Positions 47,944 through 59,713 of a DNA stretch of 64,000 nucleotides are shown piece by piece; the stretch's first letter is position 1; the number at the start of each line of letters is the position of its first letter. The translations under genes and the position numbers were made by a program. The notes under the pieces were generated by a model, which had not been told where the DNA came from, did no database searches, and saw only the letters and a list, made by a program, of their open reading frames with translations. Origin of the DNA: Welwitschia mirabilis (taxonomy: Eukaryota; Gnetophyta; Gnetopsida; Welwitschiales); NCBI GenBank assembly GCA_051453625.1, contig JBOZIK010000001.1:18135247-18199246 (forward strand), written 5' to 3'.

Positions 47944-48714
47944 AGCCTTTTCTCTACTATTCAAAAAGGAGCAAAAGTATTTACCAATCAATGATAGATG
48001 AGTGGCTTTTAGTTGGACACTATAATTTTCAAATTAAAAACACTCTATTGGGCTTGGAGTTTTTGATTATGAAATTGCATCCCTAAGTATCATCATTGTT
48101 ATTAATGATCCCTCTTGATGTTTTTGGCATATATTGATGTTATCTATTATTATTATATATTTGCACATGTTTATGTTAATACACTTTTTAATTTTAATAT
48201 CATACTTTCATTAGCATATTTCTATAATGATTAATTCTCTAATTTTCATGATCTCTATGTTATATACTGCTAGCATGTTTTCTATTATATCATGCTCTCT
48301 GATTCCTATTACTTTAATCGGATTATTTATAATAACATATTTATAATATTGGCATCAGGAATAATTAGATATTAAATGATATTTTATTAGTATAAAATTT
48401 GTATTATCAGGATCTAATTTTATTTTGTATTATTAAATATCATGGCTATTTAAATGATTAATACCATGGTTTATCAATTATCTTTATGCCTTTATCAAAT
48501 TCCTTAAGTTGCACATCAATATATCTTAATCTAATTCTTTTTTTCTAGTAATATATCTATGTGTTTTTATCTATTATTCAAGTAAATAATGCCATGTTTT
48601 TCCAATATCACTACAAAATTTAATTATGTGCATTTATATGAAACATGAATATTAAATCTATAGTTGATTAAATGGGATTACACTAATGAAGATTTGCCAA
48701 GTTTTGGACATCAT
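47944..48714 (+). other. Copia A 3' untranslated stretch
   Basis: AT-rich DNA between the extra ORF and the PPT, without recognisable coding. Confidence 0.55.
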
Positions 48715-48729
48715 CAAAAAGAAGGGGAT
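48715..48729 (+). promoter_or_regulatory. Polypurine tract of copia A
   Basis: AAAAAGAAGGGGAT directly precedes the LTR start (TATTGGCAAATC, from TGTTGG). Confidence 0.8.
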
Positions 48730-50284
48730 TATTGGCAAATCTAGTTTTGATGATTACAGTTGTCAAATATTTCATGTCTTTATGAACATAAATCATTACA
48801 AAGTAAAATCAAATCATCATAAGCATAAGATGATGTTGAAACTTCAAGACAATATCTCATGAAAAGGATCTATTAAAAAGCAAAATTAGTTGTTTGAAGA
48901 TGTTTGGAAAATTAAAGCTGTCTATAGTTAAGATACCTAGAAAATTAAAGACATCTTAGATGTACTAGAATTCAAGTCACAAGCTTAAGATAACTATCTC
49001 ATTAGATATGACTATGTTAAAAGTTGAACTTAACACAAATAAAGATGTCTACATGTTTAAAAATGTCTATACTAAGCTAAAATTGATAATATAATTAATT
49101 TAATTTTTAACTAATATCCTACATTTTAAATAATATATCAACTTATATGTCACAGATTCATGATCATGAAGGTTTAATAATCATACAAAGTAAGTTTTAT
49201 TAAAATCTAGTTGAGTTCACTCAAGATGTCTATAAGGTAAAGATGTCTAATTACTAGTAGACATCTACAAAATTAAAGATGTCTTGGATCAAAGTCCACA
49301 TCGATAAAAAACAAAAATACACATCTAATGCATAGATGTTTTCTATCCATTGCATGTCAATTATAAATTTAAACGATTATCTTTCAAGCTTAAATAGCTA
49401 GATCCTCTTTGATAATATAAAGGCTTAATATCAAGACATAAATCACAACTTTTGGAACTTCAACAAATACACAGCTCTTAAACTTTTGACACTCAATGAT
49501 CTGCTCAAATATAGAATGAATATTACATAGGTGACAAGAACATCTCATGAAGGATCATAAGCATTATTTGTAAAGGATCTTGCATTGTCTACATCATTCA
49601 TTTTTGGAACCCTTATTATTATATCACTCATCTATACTCATGAAAACTACAATAATAGATAACTCAAGTCTTCTTCAAAGATACATATTTCAGGCTTATT
49701 ATCATATTGTATTTTTTTAATACATTGTTAGACTATCATATTATTGAATATTGCTGTAAGTCCATTATTGAATTAGTTTCTTTATAAGACAATCCTTGTA
49801 AAAGTGTGTATTTGAGATAGCACATGTAAATACTTACTTGTTGTAAGGTTATTAATGAGTCATAAAACAATTATTTCCTTATGGAAAAGGGAGTGCTACT
49901 TTGCAAGGAGGATTTCATTGTTGTAAGGTTTGTGATGCACGTATGAAAATCACTATTTCCTTGCAGGGAAGAGAGTATTCTCTTGTAAGGAGACTCTCAC
50001 TATTTTAAGGTTCATGGTGCACTTGTGAAAACCACTATTTCCCTATAAGAATAGAGTGCTATTGTAAGGCTGTTGGTGTATCAAAAAAGAATTATTTTCT
50101 TATAGGTCAAGAATATCTAAAGGTGTGAGTAAAAGCTACATTCTATATGTGAACGTACCTAGGTTGGAAAACCACATTCTCTCTATAAGGTATTTTATTA
50201 TGCATATTTCATTTTATTAATAGGTTAAATTGTTTTATTTAATGGAGCTTATTCAACCCTTCCCTCTAAGTTTAATACTTATTA
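48730..50284 (+). repeat. Right LTR of copia A
   Basis: It matches the left LTR throughout, including the motif cluster and the 82-bp array. The first bases are TA instead of TG, and it ends AATACTTATTA before the TSD TGGTT (50285-50289). The TATA box is decayed compared with the left LTR. Confidence 0.8.
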
Positions 50285-50329
50285 TGGTTAAATCAATTTC
50301 TTTCAACTTTTAGAACTTTTAGATACTAT

Positions 50330-50860
50330 CTTAAGGTAATTCCAAACTTTAGCTAGTGGAAGACTCAAAAGGCTCCATCTACTGATCATCTAAACTACTT
50401 GCCTCTTGTCTATTGATAATATGTCATTAAAAAAACTAAATTCTCTTCCTAGCTTAAATTTATGTTAGAGATAGTTCTAAAGTAGGTTCTTCAACCTCTC
50501 TAAGGCTTGTGAGAAGGTTTTATCATATTTTTGTTCATAGTCCATGATCTCTACCTTAAAGCATTAGCTTTATGACTTGAAAAAAAATTTAAAATAAATT
50601 CTTTATTTAAATCATTTCAAGTTCTAATTGATAGAGGCTTAAGGAAGCAAATCTAAGCCTTAGCTTTTTACTTAAGGAAGAATGGCAAAAAGATGAGTTT
50701 AAGGATGTCATACATGTTGGGTACTGAGGTAAGGTAGATAGTACAAATTTAAATTCCTTGAGGTACAAGTATGGATCTTTAAAATTGAAGTCATAAAAAT
50801 GAGAAAGTAACTAGATGGTAGATGTTTAAACTCTATCCTATGTTCTATTAGTAATTGAAC
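50330..50860 (-). pseudogene. Gypsy C gag, copy 1
   Basis: This is the counterpart of the better-read copy at 58890-59440 and lies next to the PBS side of the first internal region. Minus-strand readings align with the retrotrans_gag pattern in the other copy. Stops are frequent. Copia A is inserted between this gag and the protease at 28060-29010. Confidence 0.6.
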
Positions 50861-50869
50861 TACGCATGG

Positions 50870-51510
50870 TGGGGTACTAAATCATTGAGGTTGTAAGTAG
50901 TTATAAAGGGTTTGCTTAGGAGAGGAGTTGTATTAGTTTTACATTGTATTTTAGCTAATGTTTTGGATTGCTTATTACTTGAGATAATATGCATGCAGAT
51001 TATCTAATAATTCCATGCTTCATTATTATTATAAAAAAGGTATTGAAAGAGAAATTAGGCATTTGGATTTGGTTATTAATTAATAAGAGTTTTCTCCTTG
51101 GGTATTATCATGAGTTTGGTTTTTAAATGGTGGTCTCTACTTTTCATTAATTTTGATGTTATAGTGCATATTTTCATTAAAAGGTATTTTAATTAGGTAA
51201 CTTAATTCATCTTAAATCAAATTCATACAATTTTAATAGAGATCTTAGTTAAATTTTTAGAGGTTTCTACACAAAATATTTAATAGTGCTAATTAAGGAA
51301 GGTGGCAGCGCCAATTCATTTGACATTCATAGTTCAAGGAAAAAGTTAGAGGTTCATAAGTCTACACAAAAAGTTTGGTGTTACAAGGTTATAAAAAAAC
51401 TTAGCAAAAAACAAATATGATAAAAAACTTAAAATAAACCTAAGGAAACTAAACTAAACTAAAAATTGCATGAAAAAAATATGTTACTTCTGAGAAGCTA
51501 TTATGCCATC
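50870..51510 (-). other. Gypsy C leader between PBS and gag
   Basis: No open frame of note. It corresponds to the untranslated leader of the first C unit. The second copy lacks this part because the C sequence stops at the CACTA element. Confidence 0.5.
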
Positions 51511-51529
51511 ATCCCTTACAACGGTGCCA
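51511..51529 (-). promoter_or_regulatory. Primer-binding site of gypsy C
   Basis: Minus strand TGGCACCGTTGTAAGGGAT differs at a few C/G positions from the tRNA-Asp PBS TGGCGCCGTTGCCGGGGAT and lies nine bases inside LTR C2. Confidence 0.75.
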
Positions 51530-51538
51530 AAATATATT

Positions 51539-53011
51539 TGCTAAAATCCATTTATTTTAGTATAAATATGAACACCAATAAAAACTAGATAAGCACATAG
51601 TATTATCCTTTCATAAGGATAATTAGAGTATACTTAATAAAAGTCATACAATATTTTCAATCCTACAATATAATTAAAATAAAAAATAAAGTTTAAAGTT
51701 TTATTAAACTTTAATTGATAATGTAGGGAAATGAATGAGATCTAAAAGTCTAGGTTAAGTTATTCAATAGCACTCCTTCACTCTGATGATATTATATATT
51801 CTTTCTAAAACATAAGCTTAAATTATCAAGTTGTTATGGCTCAGGACATGTTAACATAATCTCATTCACTACATAAGTATTGGTAAATTTAATAGTCACT
51901 TTGATCCTTCATAGTCCTTCAAAAACATAGAAGGTAAGGACAAATACAATTAAGATCTATAATATAATAGTTAACATAAAAAATAAAATAACTTAAAGAA
52001 TTTACTCAGTGTTGATAGAACTTAATAATGTAATCTCATCTAAGGATTAAAAGTACTAGTTTATGCATGCTAAAAATTAAAGAATGAACAACCACTTATT
52101 AAATTAAATTAAGAAATAGTTTCACCTAAGGATTAAAAGTATGAGGTTATGCATACTAGAAATAGAAGAATAACCAACTTATTCTTGTATTAAAAAAAGA
52201 AAATACATTATACCAAATGAGGAAAATGAAGCTAATATAGACTCCTTAAACTAGCCTCCAAATAAATCTGCTTGTAAAGTAGGTGCTTAGAAAGTCATAT
52301 CGATCTGATACTCAAAGTATTCCACTATGTTTACCTAATGAAAATCCTTTACAATAAGGGTTTAAGGCCTTTTTATAGATTAGGGAAGGATTAGGAACGT
52401 TTAACTTATAGTGGTTAGTAATAGTTACAATAGGGGAATTATACTTTGAATGGTACAATTTGTAAGGTTGCAATTTTTATCATGCATCTTTAAGGAGGTT
52501 TTTTTATTTTATTATAAAAATGGTGATAACATAACCTTTGGATGATGATGCTACTACCATTAGATGCTATTACTATCTATCTTCCACATCATCATACTTG
52601 CTACTACCACATGTCATTACTACATGAAATTAATGCCTTCATTACGTGTCATTGAAGTTGATGGTTATTTCTAATTTAATGTCTAACTAAGTCCAAAAAT
52701 GGAATGTAATTCATTTTTTATGAAAGGTTCAAAACATATTTTTTGACCTATTCTACTCCAAAAGACTAGATGCACAAATGACCTAGACAGTGGTGCCAGC
52801 ATTTTTTGTCAGATGTTCTTCAATTTTTAGCATGTCCTTTAGAAAGCGGTAATTAACATAAATTTGTCATGAAAAAGTGAATAAGTTCATAAAACATGCT
52901 AAAAATGGTAGAATACATAATTTTATAATAAATTATGATTTGAATGTCTTTTCCAATGCTAAATTGATCAAATATACTTGATTTGAATGTCAATTTTTGC
53001 ATGTAAACACA
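51539..53011 (-). repeat. LTR C2
   Basis: It starts TGCTAAAATCCA and ends GTAAACACA. On the minus strand ATTGGGG just outside the right end is the PPT of the next unit, and CTATAAAAAGG near 52374 is the TATA box. Confidence 0.75.
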
Positions 53012-54458
53012 CCCCAATCAGACCTTTGCTAGTCTCTTAGAAAAAAGTTGATAAAGAAATGATTAACATGGAAAAATTATCTAAGGAAAATATTCAAGTA
53101 TGAAAATGATATAACTTTTGAAAAACATTTTATCAATTTTTTTAAAAAGGTATAAACAAATAGATAAAATTCATTAAAAACTAGATGCCATACCTCTAGC
53201 CAAAACTGAACTTTATCCTCAAAGTTAAAAAGATAGAAAATTTTACACAATTTTTGAGAACATTTTAAAATAAAAAATTTAATTACATGGGTTTTTATTA
53301 TACTACAAGATAGAAAGTCACTTCGATATAATAAACTATCATACAAATTGAAAACTATAATGTATAAAATGATAAAATATAAATACTCTTAGAAATAATG
53401 ATCAATTACTTATTTTGTAAATTAGGATTATTATGAACTGAGAAGAATGGGACTGAGTGTGAAAATAAAAAATTAAAGATAAAATATAATGGTTAAAAAT
53501 GGATTATAATTAATTTCTAGAAAACTTAATAGTGACAAAAATTTTTAATAAACTAAAAATAAGATGTATGTTATTGTAGAAGAGTTTGGAGGTAAAAATT
53601 GAAAAATTAATGACTATTTCGGCCAAAAACAATAGTGGTGTCAGTTTCTTTAGGGTTTTGAGATTGAAATTTTATGAAATGGTTTATCAACTAAATCAAA
53701 AGATTTGGTATTATGGACTAAATCAAATAGTGAATGGAATGAACAAAACAAGGATAGAAGGTAAATTTGCACTACATGATGAAAATTATTACAACTAAAG
53801 CATTTATTTATAATACATGATAATGGAAATGAAAACTAATCCAAATAATGTATGAATTTAAAAGTCAAAATTGCCTAGGAAAATGGCCAAACTATTGAAA
53901 TTTTTATTAATTTTATAATTATTTAAATGGATTAAAATGTTAAAATAATGAAACATTCATTAAGTAAGCTATAAAAATTCAAAAATTAGTAAGAAAATTT
54001 TTAATTACATAAGTTAAAGCAAGTAACCAAAAAAGTATCTCCAAATTCCACCTTATCTTTTATAATTTACCTTTTCCCCAATCACACATGTTTCTTGTTT
54101 TAAGAATTCATATCAAATTGAGCATTTAGTGTTATGACATTTTCTTCCAATAGAATTAAGCATGTTGTTTCTTAAAGAAACCAGTGCTACATAACCAATG
54201 AATGTCCATAGGTCTGATGCAATTAACTAAAACCAATTAATTAATCATATAAAATGAGATTTTAAAGAAGAGATATTATATTTTCTTTTTATTCTTTTCT
54301 TATATTCAATATTTTTTATGCACATAAAATGGGTCATTAGCTCATTATCTTAATTAATAAAGATCTTGTCCCCATAAAATGCTTGATAACAAATAACATA
54401 GTATGAAGGTAGATTTTACTTTTTTAAATCATATTTTCTAATTTGGAGATCTTTAGTA

Positions 54459-54463
54459 ATATT
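54459..54463. repeat. Target-site duplication of solo LTR F1 (ATATT)
   Basis: ATATT here and at 56696-56700 flank the LTR exactly. Confidence 0.8.
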
Positions 54464-54804
54464 TGTTATGTGTGAATTTGTACAATACTAAAGCTCTTTA
54501 GGTAAACCTGTAAATCAAATAACTTGCAAAAAAACACGTGCTAGTATAGATAGAAGTTCACCTGAATGTCGTAATCCCAATAAGGCACTAGGCTTATAGG
54601 TAGAGAATTAATTTTCAAATGTATTTTTAGTATTTTTTCTTTTAATAATTGAAAGTAAATAACAATGCAAAAGTAATGCAAGATGAATGGATATGAAATG
54701 TAGTGAACAGAAAATGGAAATGGATTCTACTTAGATCTTATTTATTTTATCATAAGGACTACCTTATCTGTAACTTATATCAATTAAGAAGAGCATCCAA
54801 CTAA

Positions 54805-54814
54805 NNNNNNNNNN
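54805..54814. other. Assembly gap (10 N) flanked by duplicated sequence
   Basis: The 127 bp before the gap (54678-54804) are repeated at 54815-54940 (both start TGCAAGATGAATGG). Confidence 0.9.
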
Positions 54815-55469
54815 TGCAAGATGAATGGATATGAAATGCAATGAATGGAAATGGAAATGGATTCTACTTAGATCATAGTCCTTCTATCACAAGAACTACC
54901 TTCTCTATAAATTATATCAATTAAAAAGAGCATCCAACTATTTCTTAACCAACATAAACTATGAGATCTATCCAAGTAAGATAAGGAATGAAATATGAAA
55001 TGGAATAAAAAAGTAATGCAAATCTACTACTAACCAAGGTCAACCCTAACAAAGTTTGTCCTTATGATCTAGATAAATCATAGAATTCTCACAAGAAATC
55101 ATGATAAATGTAAATTAGAAGGGACATACAAAATAGAAATGAAATAATAATTGTATTGATTCAAAGAAGTATCTAAGAATATTACATCCACTTACAAAAG
55201 AATAATAGCACCTGAATGGAAGAGACTCATCCTAACACCAAGTAGACTGCTTTCTGTAGCTCTAGATGGATCTCTTGCCTTTTAATCCTCTATCACAAGT
55301 ATCAGATATAAAAGATGGAGCTAGAAATAAAGGAGGGGAAGAGTATTTATAGTTTTGAATTTGAGGTTTTAGAAGCAAAACCCTAAAGATGGGAAACAAA
55401 ACCCTAACAACCCACATGGGTCGCTTGACTCCATTTGCAAAGATAATTCTTCTAAACATGAAAACATGG

Positions 55470-55725
55470 CTATCATCCCATCTATCATTGGGATTATAAA
55501 GGGGACATCACCATTTGTCACATGTCTCCATGCCCATTGATAACCCTACAGCTTCTTTCCATGTTAGCAGTGTTGTCGTCCTGCCTATCGTGGGAATGAC
55601 ATAGGAGATAATGTCATGTGTCACATGTCTCTATGTGCTCCATGTACTGCTCTCAACCCTGCAGCTTCTATCCATGTTAGCAATGTCATTATCTTTCCTT
55701 TCATGGGAATGACACAGGGGACGAC
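55470..55725. repeat. Imperfect ~115-bp tandem repeat in LTR F1
   Basis: Units share GCAGCTTCT.TCCATGTTAGC, a TCATGGGAATGACA block and GTGTCACATGTCT. The same array is in F2 at about 61340-61580. Confidence 0.7.
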
Positions 55726-55941
55726 GATCTTTCTTTTCTCCAATATCAAAGGTAATTTAGTCTTTTTCATCATAAAGTTCTTCTTTCAAATATACAATGT
55801 TAGAATAGGCCTAAGAAACTGCTAAAAATACTAAGGATTACATCTTTTACTAATTATTTTGTCATATCTCCATAGTCATCAATATTGCATCAAAACCTAT
55901 GTGAATGTTCTACAAAAGTACTCAAAATACACCATAAAATT

Positions 55942-56685
55942 NNNNNNNNNNNNNNNNNNNNNNNNNNNNNNNNNNNNNNNNNNNNNNNNNNNNNNNNNNN
56001 NNNNNNNNNNNNNNNNNNNNNNNNNNNNNNNNNNNNNNNNNNNNNNNNNNNNNNNNNNNNNNNNNNNNNNNNNNNNNNNNNNNNNNNNNNNNNNNNNNNN
56101 NNNNNNNNNNNNNNNNNNNNNNNNNNNNNNNNNNNNNNNNNNNNNNNNNNNNNNNNNNNNNNNNNNNNNNNNNNNNNNNNNNNNNNNNNNNNNNNNNNNN
56201 NNNNNNNNNNNNNNNNNNNNNNNNNNNNNNNNNNNNNNNNNNNNNNNNNNNNNNNNNNNNNNNNNNNNNNNNNNNNNNNNNNNNNNNNNNNNNNNNNNNN
56301 NNNNNNNNNNNNNNNNNNNNNNNNNNNNNNNNNNNNNNNNNNNNNNNNNNNNNNNNNNNNNNNNNNNNNNNNNNNNNNNNNNNNNNNNNNNNNNNNNNNN
56401 NNNNNNNNNNNNNNNNNNNNNNNNNNNNNNNNNNNNNNNNNNNNNNNNNNNNNNNNNNNNNNNNNNNNNNNNNNNNNNNNNNNNNNNNNNNNNNNNNNNN
56501 NNNNNNNNNNNNNNNNNNNNNNNNNNNNNNNNNNNNNNNNNNNNNNNNNNNNNNNNNNNNNNNNNNNNNNNNNNNNNNNNNNNNNNNNNNNNNNNNNNNN
56601 NNNNNNNNNNNNNNNNNNNNNNNNNNNNNNNNNNNNNNNNNNNNNNNNNNNNNNNNNNNNNNNNNNNNNNNNNNNNNNNNNNNNN
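55942..56685. other. Assembly gap inside solo LTR F1
   Basis: A run of N. The LTR end CATTATAACG is preserved directly after it. Confidence 0.95.
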
Positions 56686-57236
56686 CATTATAACGATATT
56701 AGTCTTAATAAGATAACTTAAAACAAGCATAATCTTTTCTTAAAAAATACAAATAAACTTAAATTCTACCTTTGTTATATTGAGAAGGCAATTACTTACT
56801 AATAGTTTATTCATTAAGGACCATCAACCAAGTTCATCAAGTCTTGGTAACTCATGGATGGAGGGTAAGGATAGATGCTTGGTTACTTAATAGGATGATC
56901 TAAAAATGGAATGGGTATGTGAAATGGTTTAAACATGTGATTATGCTTATAATCATCTAAGAAAAACATCCTTGGGTTTTAATGAGTTGATTTCATTTTT
57001 TAAAGTTCTACCACAAGGGTTTTTTTTAAGGAAATGTAATATGCTAGGTTTAAAACTTTTAGAATTATGAGGATCAAGACATTAGTTATTTAAAAATGGT
57101 ATAGAATAGTTATCATTTTCATGTATTAACTCTACACATACATGTAAAAACTTTAAAAGAACATGAGGGATGTAATTAAAAGAGTCTAAATGTTCAAAGT
57201 AAGATGTATTTCATTTTATTGCATTTCTATGCTTTT

Positions 57237-58160
57237 CTAATAAGTCTTGAAAGATGAGTCTAAAGCATTAAAATCATTATAAGAAGAACACATGTTTGGT
57301 TCAACTAGAAAAGGATCAAGATTATGAACTTTGTAAACAAAATCAACATTCTTGTTATTCCCTAGTAATTCCACTATGTTAAAAATATTTAAATCCATTA
57401 TTATGTTGCTAAAATAAATTTTCATACAACCATTTTTATAATAATAAGATTATTTAACATTTCTAGAAAAGGTCTATCGAAAATAACTAAAATTAAATTA
57501 TACTTCATTGAATTCATTTCTAACATAATAAAATCTACTAAAAAGTAGTAATTATCTTTACAAACAACTATGTCTTTAATCATTCTTAGTGGGATTTTAA
57601 TAAGTTATATGCTAACTACAATTAGATTTTTGTCTTTTTAAGGTCATCAAGATGAAGGTCCTTGTAAATCAAGTGGGTAAAAGATTTACACATGCGTCTA
57701 GATCTAAGAAGACTTACTTAAGATGTTCATCTCCATATGTAATAATGATCGTACGGAAACTAGGATCTTTGTACTTTAATGGAACTTGATCTTATATGAT
57801 TTCATTTATTTGTTAGGTGAAAAAGATCTTTTTCTTAACATGCACTTTCCTCTTAATTATACACATGTCTTTTAAGAACTTAGCATAATATGGAATTTGT
57901 TTAATAAAAAACTAATAATGACATGTTAATTTTAATCTCTTCGAAAACCTATAAGCCTTTTAATTATTTATTTACAATGTGTTTCTTCCTAAGTTATTAT
58001 GGAAAGGGTATAGGTTCTTAATAAGTAGGTAAAGGATCTTCTAAAGTTTCATATTTCTCACTATTTTCTATGGGATTTAGTTCTTCTTTAGTTTTGTTTT
58101 GCTTAAATTAATTATTCAACTCTTTCCCACTTCTAAGATAAATGGTTCTAGTGTCTACAA
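57237..58160 (-). pseudogene. Gypsy C protease region, copy 2
   Basis: The open frame 57425-57237 reads MKIYFSNIIMDLNIFNIVEL, the segment that follows the retropepsin in Athila/Tat-type gypsy elements (KLSFGNMTVELNIF, from memory). Upstream on the minus strand, stops and shifts alternate with blocks parallel to copy 1 at 28060-29010. An active-site Asp-Ser/Thr-Gly was not located with confidence in either copy. Confidence 0.65.
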
Positions 58161-58889
58161 TCTAGTTAGGCTCTAATCCTTCTATGAGCCAATTCCTTTT
58201 TGATTTAGCTATAAGCTTATGAGGAGTTTAATATATTCTCTTTAATTTAGAGAAGTGATAATTTGGGTGGTGATTTGCTAAAGTCTATTGAAAAAGGAAG
58301 TATATTAATGGATTGTCTATTCTAGATTACTCAAGAAGAAGAAATGTTGATTAAGCATTTTTCCATGTTTATAGATAATTCAGGTTTGATCATTAGTTAT
58401 TTTGGGCTATCTCATGATTATTTTAGTCTTGGGTTTCCATGAATGTCCTTAATGATTCCTCCAATAAAGTATATGATAAAGTTTATTATTGATTTAATGA
58501 TGATGGTAATGGATTTCTCAATTGACTAACATGATTTTAACCATGAAAAGTATCTTGTCTCTAAGAAAAATTAGGATGGTTCCTCTACATGGGGTTGTAA
58601 GTGTTTAAATATGAATTACTTTTGTTATTCTTTCACTAATGTCCTATGGCTTTGACTTATTCACATATAGTATTTTAAAAGATAGGTATAGAAAGATACT
58701 CAATTATTTTATTGAAGTCTAGGTAATAGATGAAGCATTTGGGTTTGAATGTCAATGATTTGGATGAGGTGAAAAGGGGTTTTACTTTTTTCAATAATAC
58801 ATCTATTTGTTTATTGATGTCAAAGTTGTTAAGCACTGTAAAAATACTCATAGACCTAACAAATGTTGGGGTTCTAGGTGGCTCAATTA

Positions 58890-59440
58890 GTTTCTCCTAG
58901 TTTTTTGAACTTTTATATTCTATTTTGGGGAAATCTTAAACTTTATCTAGTGGAAGACATAAGAAGATACCTCTTCTTATCATCTCAATCAATTTCCTAT
59001 TATTTGTTAATAATCCATCCTAAAATAAATTAATTTATCTACTTGACTTAAATCCATGTTGGAGACATTTCCAAAGTAGATTATTAAGCCTCTCTAAGGC
59101 TTACGAGAAGGTTTTAAGATTTTTTTATTAATATTTTATGATCTTTCACATTAAAGCATTAGTTTTCTAACTTGGAAAAAAATTTGAAATAAATGCTTTA
59201 TTTAAATTATTTTAAGTTCTAATTGATAAAGGTTTAAGAATATAGAGCTAGAACTTAGTTTTTTCTTTGAGGAAGAATAAGAAAAGAGTGAGTTTAAGGG
59301 TGTTAAAGGTGTTCAGATAGTGAGGTAAGGTAGATACCACACATTTAAATTACTTAAGGTATAGGTAGGGGTATTCAAATTCTAAGCCATGAAAATGAAG
59401 AAGTAACTATATAGTGGATGGCTTAAACTCTAGTTTGTTG
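58890..59440 (-). pseudogene. Gypsy C gag, copy 2
   Basis: On the minus strand: YLTSLSEHL, PLSIRT, NNLNKAFISNFFPS, a stop, KTNALM, then ALERLNNLLWKC, QHGFK and LTNNRKLIEMIRRG. This is the core retrotrans_gag (PF03732) pattern of Ty3/gypsy gag (FFPPSKTNALR, ERFKDLLRKCPHHG). Most stops are TAA/TAG/TGA where Gln or Trp is usual. CACTA insertion or an older breakpoint removes its start. Confidence 0.75.
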
Positions 59441-59510
59441 TATACTGTTACCAATTGGACTATACATTATGTAGTACCTAACCATTGAACACTACTAGAA
59501 ATATAGGGTT

Positions 59511-59533
59511 TTAAGGCATTTATAAAATGCCTT
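59511..59533. repeat. CACTA subterminal palindrome
   Basis: AAGGCATTTATAAAATGCCTT is a perfect inverted repeat built from the subterminal motif. Confidence 0.8.
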
Positions 59534-59713
59534 AAAAGGCCTCAAGAAATGCATTAAATAATTTTAAGGCATTTTGTTAAAAAATCCCTTAAAAAGCCTT
59601 GCCTTACAAGCTTACATGATTTTAAGGTGTTTTCACATTAGAGGCATTTATTTTGTAAAATGACTTTAAACCCTTTTAAGGAGTTTTCTAATATAAACAT
59701 CTTAAAATAATTT

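Larger units (their letters stand above)
29737..50284 (+). mobile_element. Copia family A element, 20.5 kb including nested insertions
   Basis: LTRs of 1574 and 1555 bp flank an initiator-Met PBS, gag, a large nested block (element E and gypsy D), an AGATGTC motif cluster, an extra ORF and a PPT. A's own internal sequence is about 4.2 kb (31311-32110 and 45295-48729). No protease, integrase or RT of its own was seen. A deletion inside the nested block may have removed some, so non-autonomy is likely but not proven. Confidence 0.75.
3372..53011 (-). mobile_element. Ty3/gypsy family C element, LTR to LTR, heavily interrupted
   Basis: Two same-orientation LTRs (3372-5088 and 51539-53011) flank an internal region that survives as 5089-6931, about 27961-29736 and 50290-51538, roughly 4.8 kb once the LINE and copia A insertions are removed. 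Read on the minus strand the order is 5' LTR, PBS matching tRNA-Asp (51511-51529), gag (about 50330-50860), protease (about 28060-29010), a 3' region without recognisable coding, PPT, 3' LTR. No RT, RNase H or integrase was found, so the family looks non-autonomous. The tRNA-Asp PBS and the gag and protease style suggest the Athila/Tat side of Ty3/gypsy. The second internal copy to the right of LTR C2 gives the same order. Confidence 0.75.
54464..56695 (+). mobile_element. Solo LTR F1, about 2.2 kb
   Basis: It starts TGTTATGTGTG and ends CATTATAACG (F2 ends CATTATAACA), with a perfect ATATT duplication. No internal retroelement sequence is present, so it is a solo LTR formed by LTR-LTR recombination. 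A plus-strand TATTTATAG near 55344 suggests its orientation. Two N runs lie inside (54805-54814, 55942-56685). Short frames such as 55616-55825 recur in F2 as part of the LTR, not as genes. Confidence 0.75.
53012..59489 (-). mobile_element. Gypsy C second internal region (head-to-tail copy)
   Basis: It continues past LTR C2 with the same order as the first internal region: 3' stretch (53012-54463, 56701-57236), protease, gag. It lacks a leader, PBS and further LTR because it stops at the CACTA element at 59490. The 53586-53798 plus-strand frame is not conserved and is not considered a gene. Confidence 0.65.

Noticed and set aside
55616-55825. Similar frames at 55616-55825 and 61478-61735
   Set aside because: They are the same segment of LTR F in two copies; the similarity reflects the repeat, not a conserved protein.
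55859-56730. Several frames of about 280 codons, and those at 21489-22346 and 59975-60781
   Set aside because: They consist almost wholly of N runs.
57237-57425. Independent small gene on the minus strand
   Set aside because: The motif belongs to the segment after the gypsy retropepsin and lies in order with gag and protease of family C.
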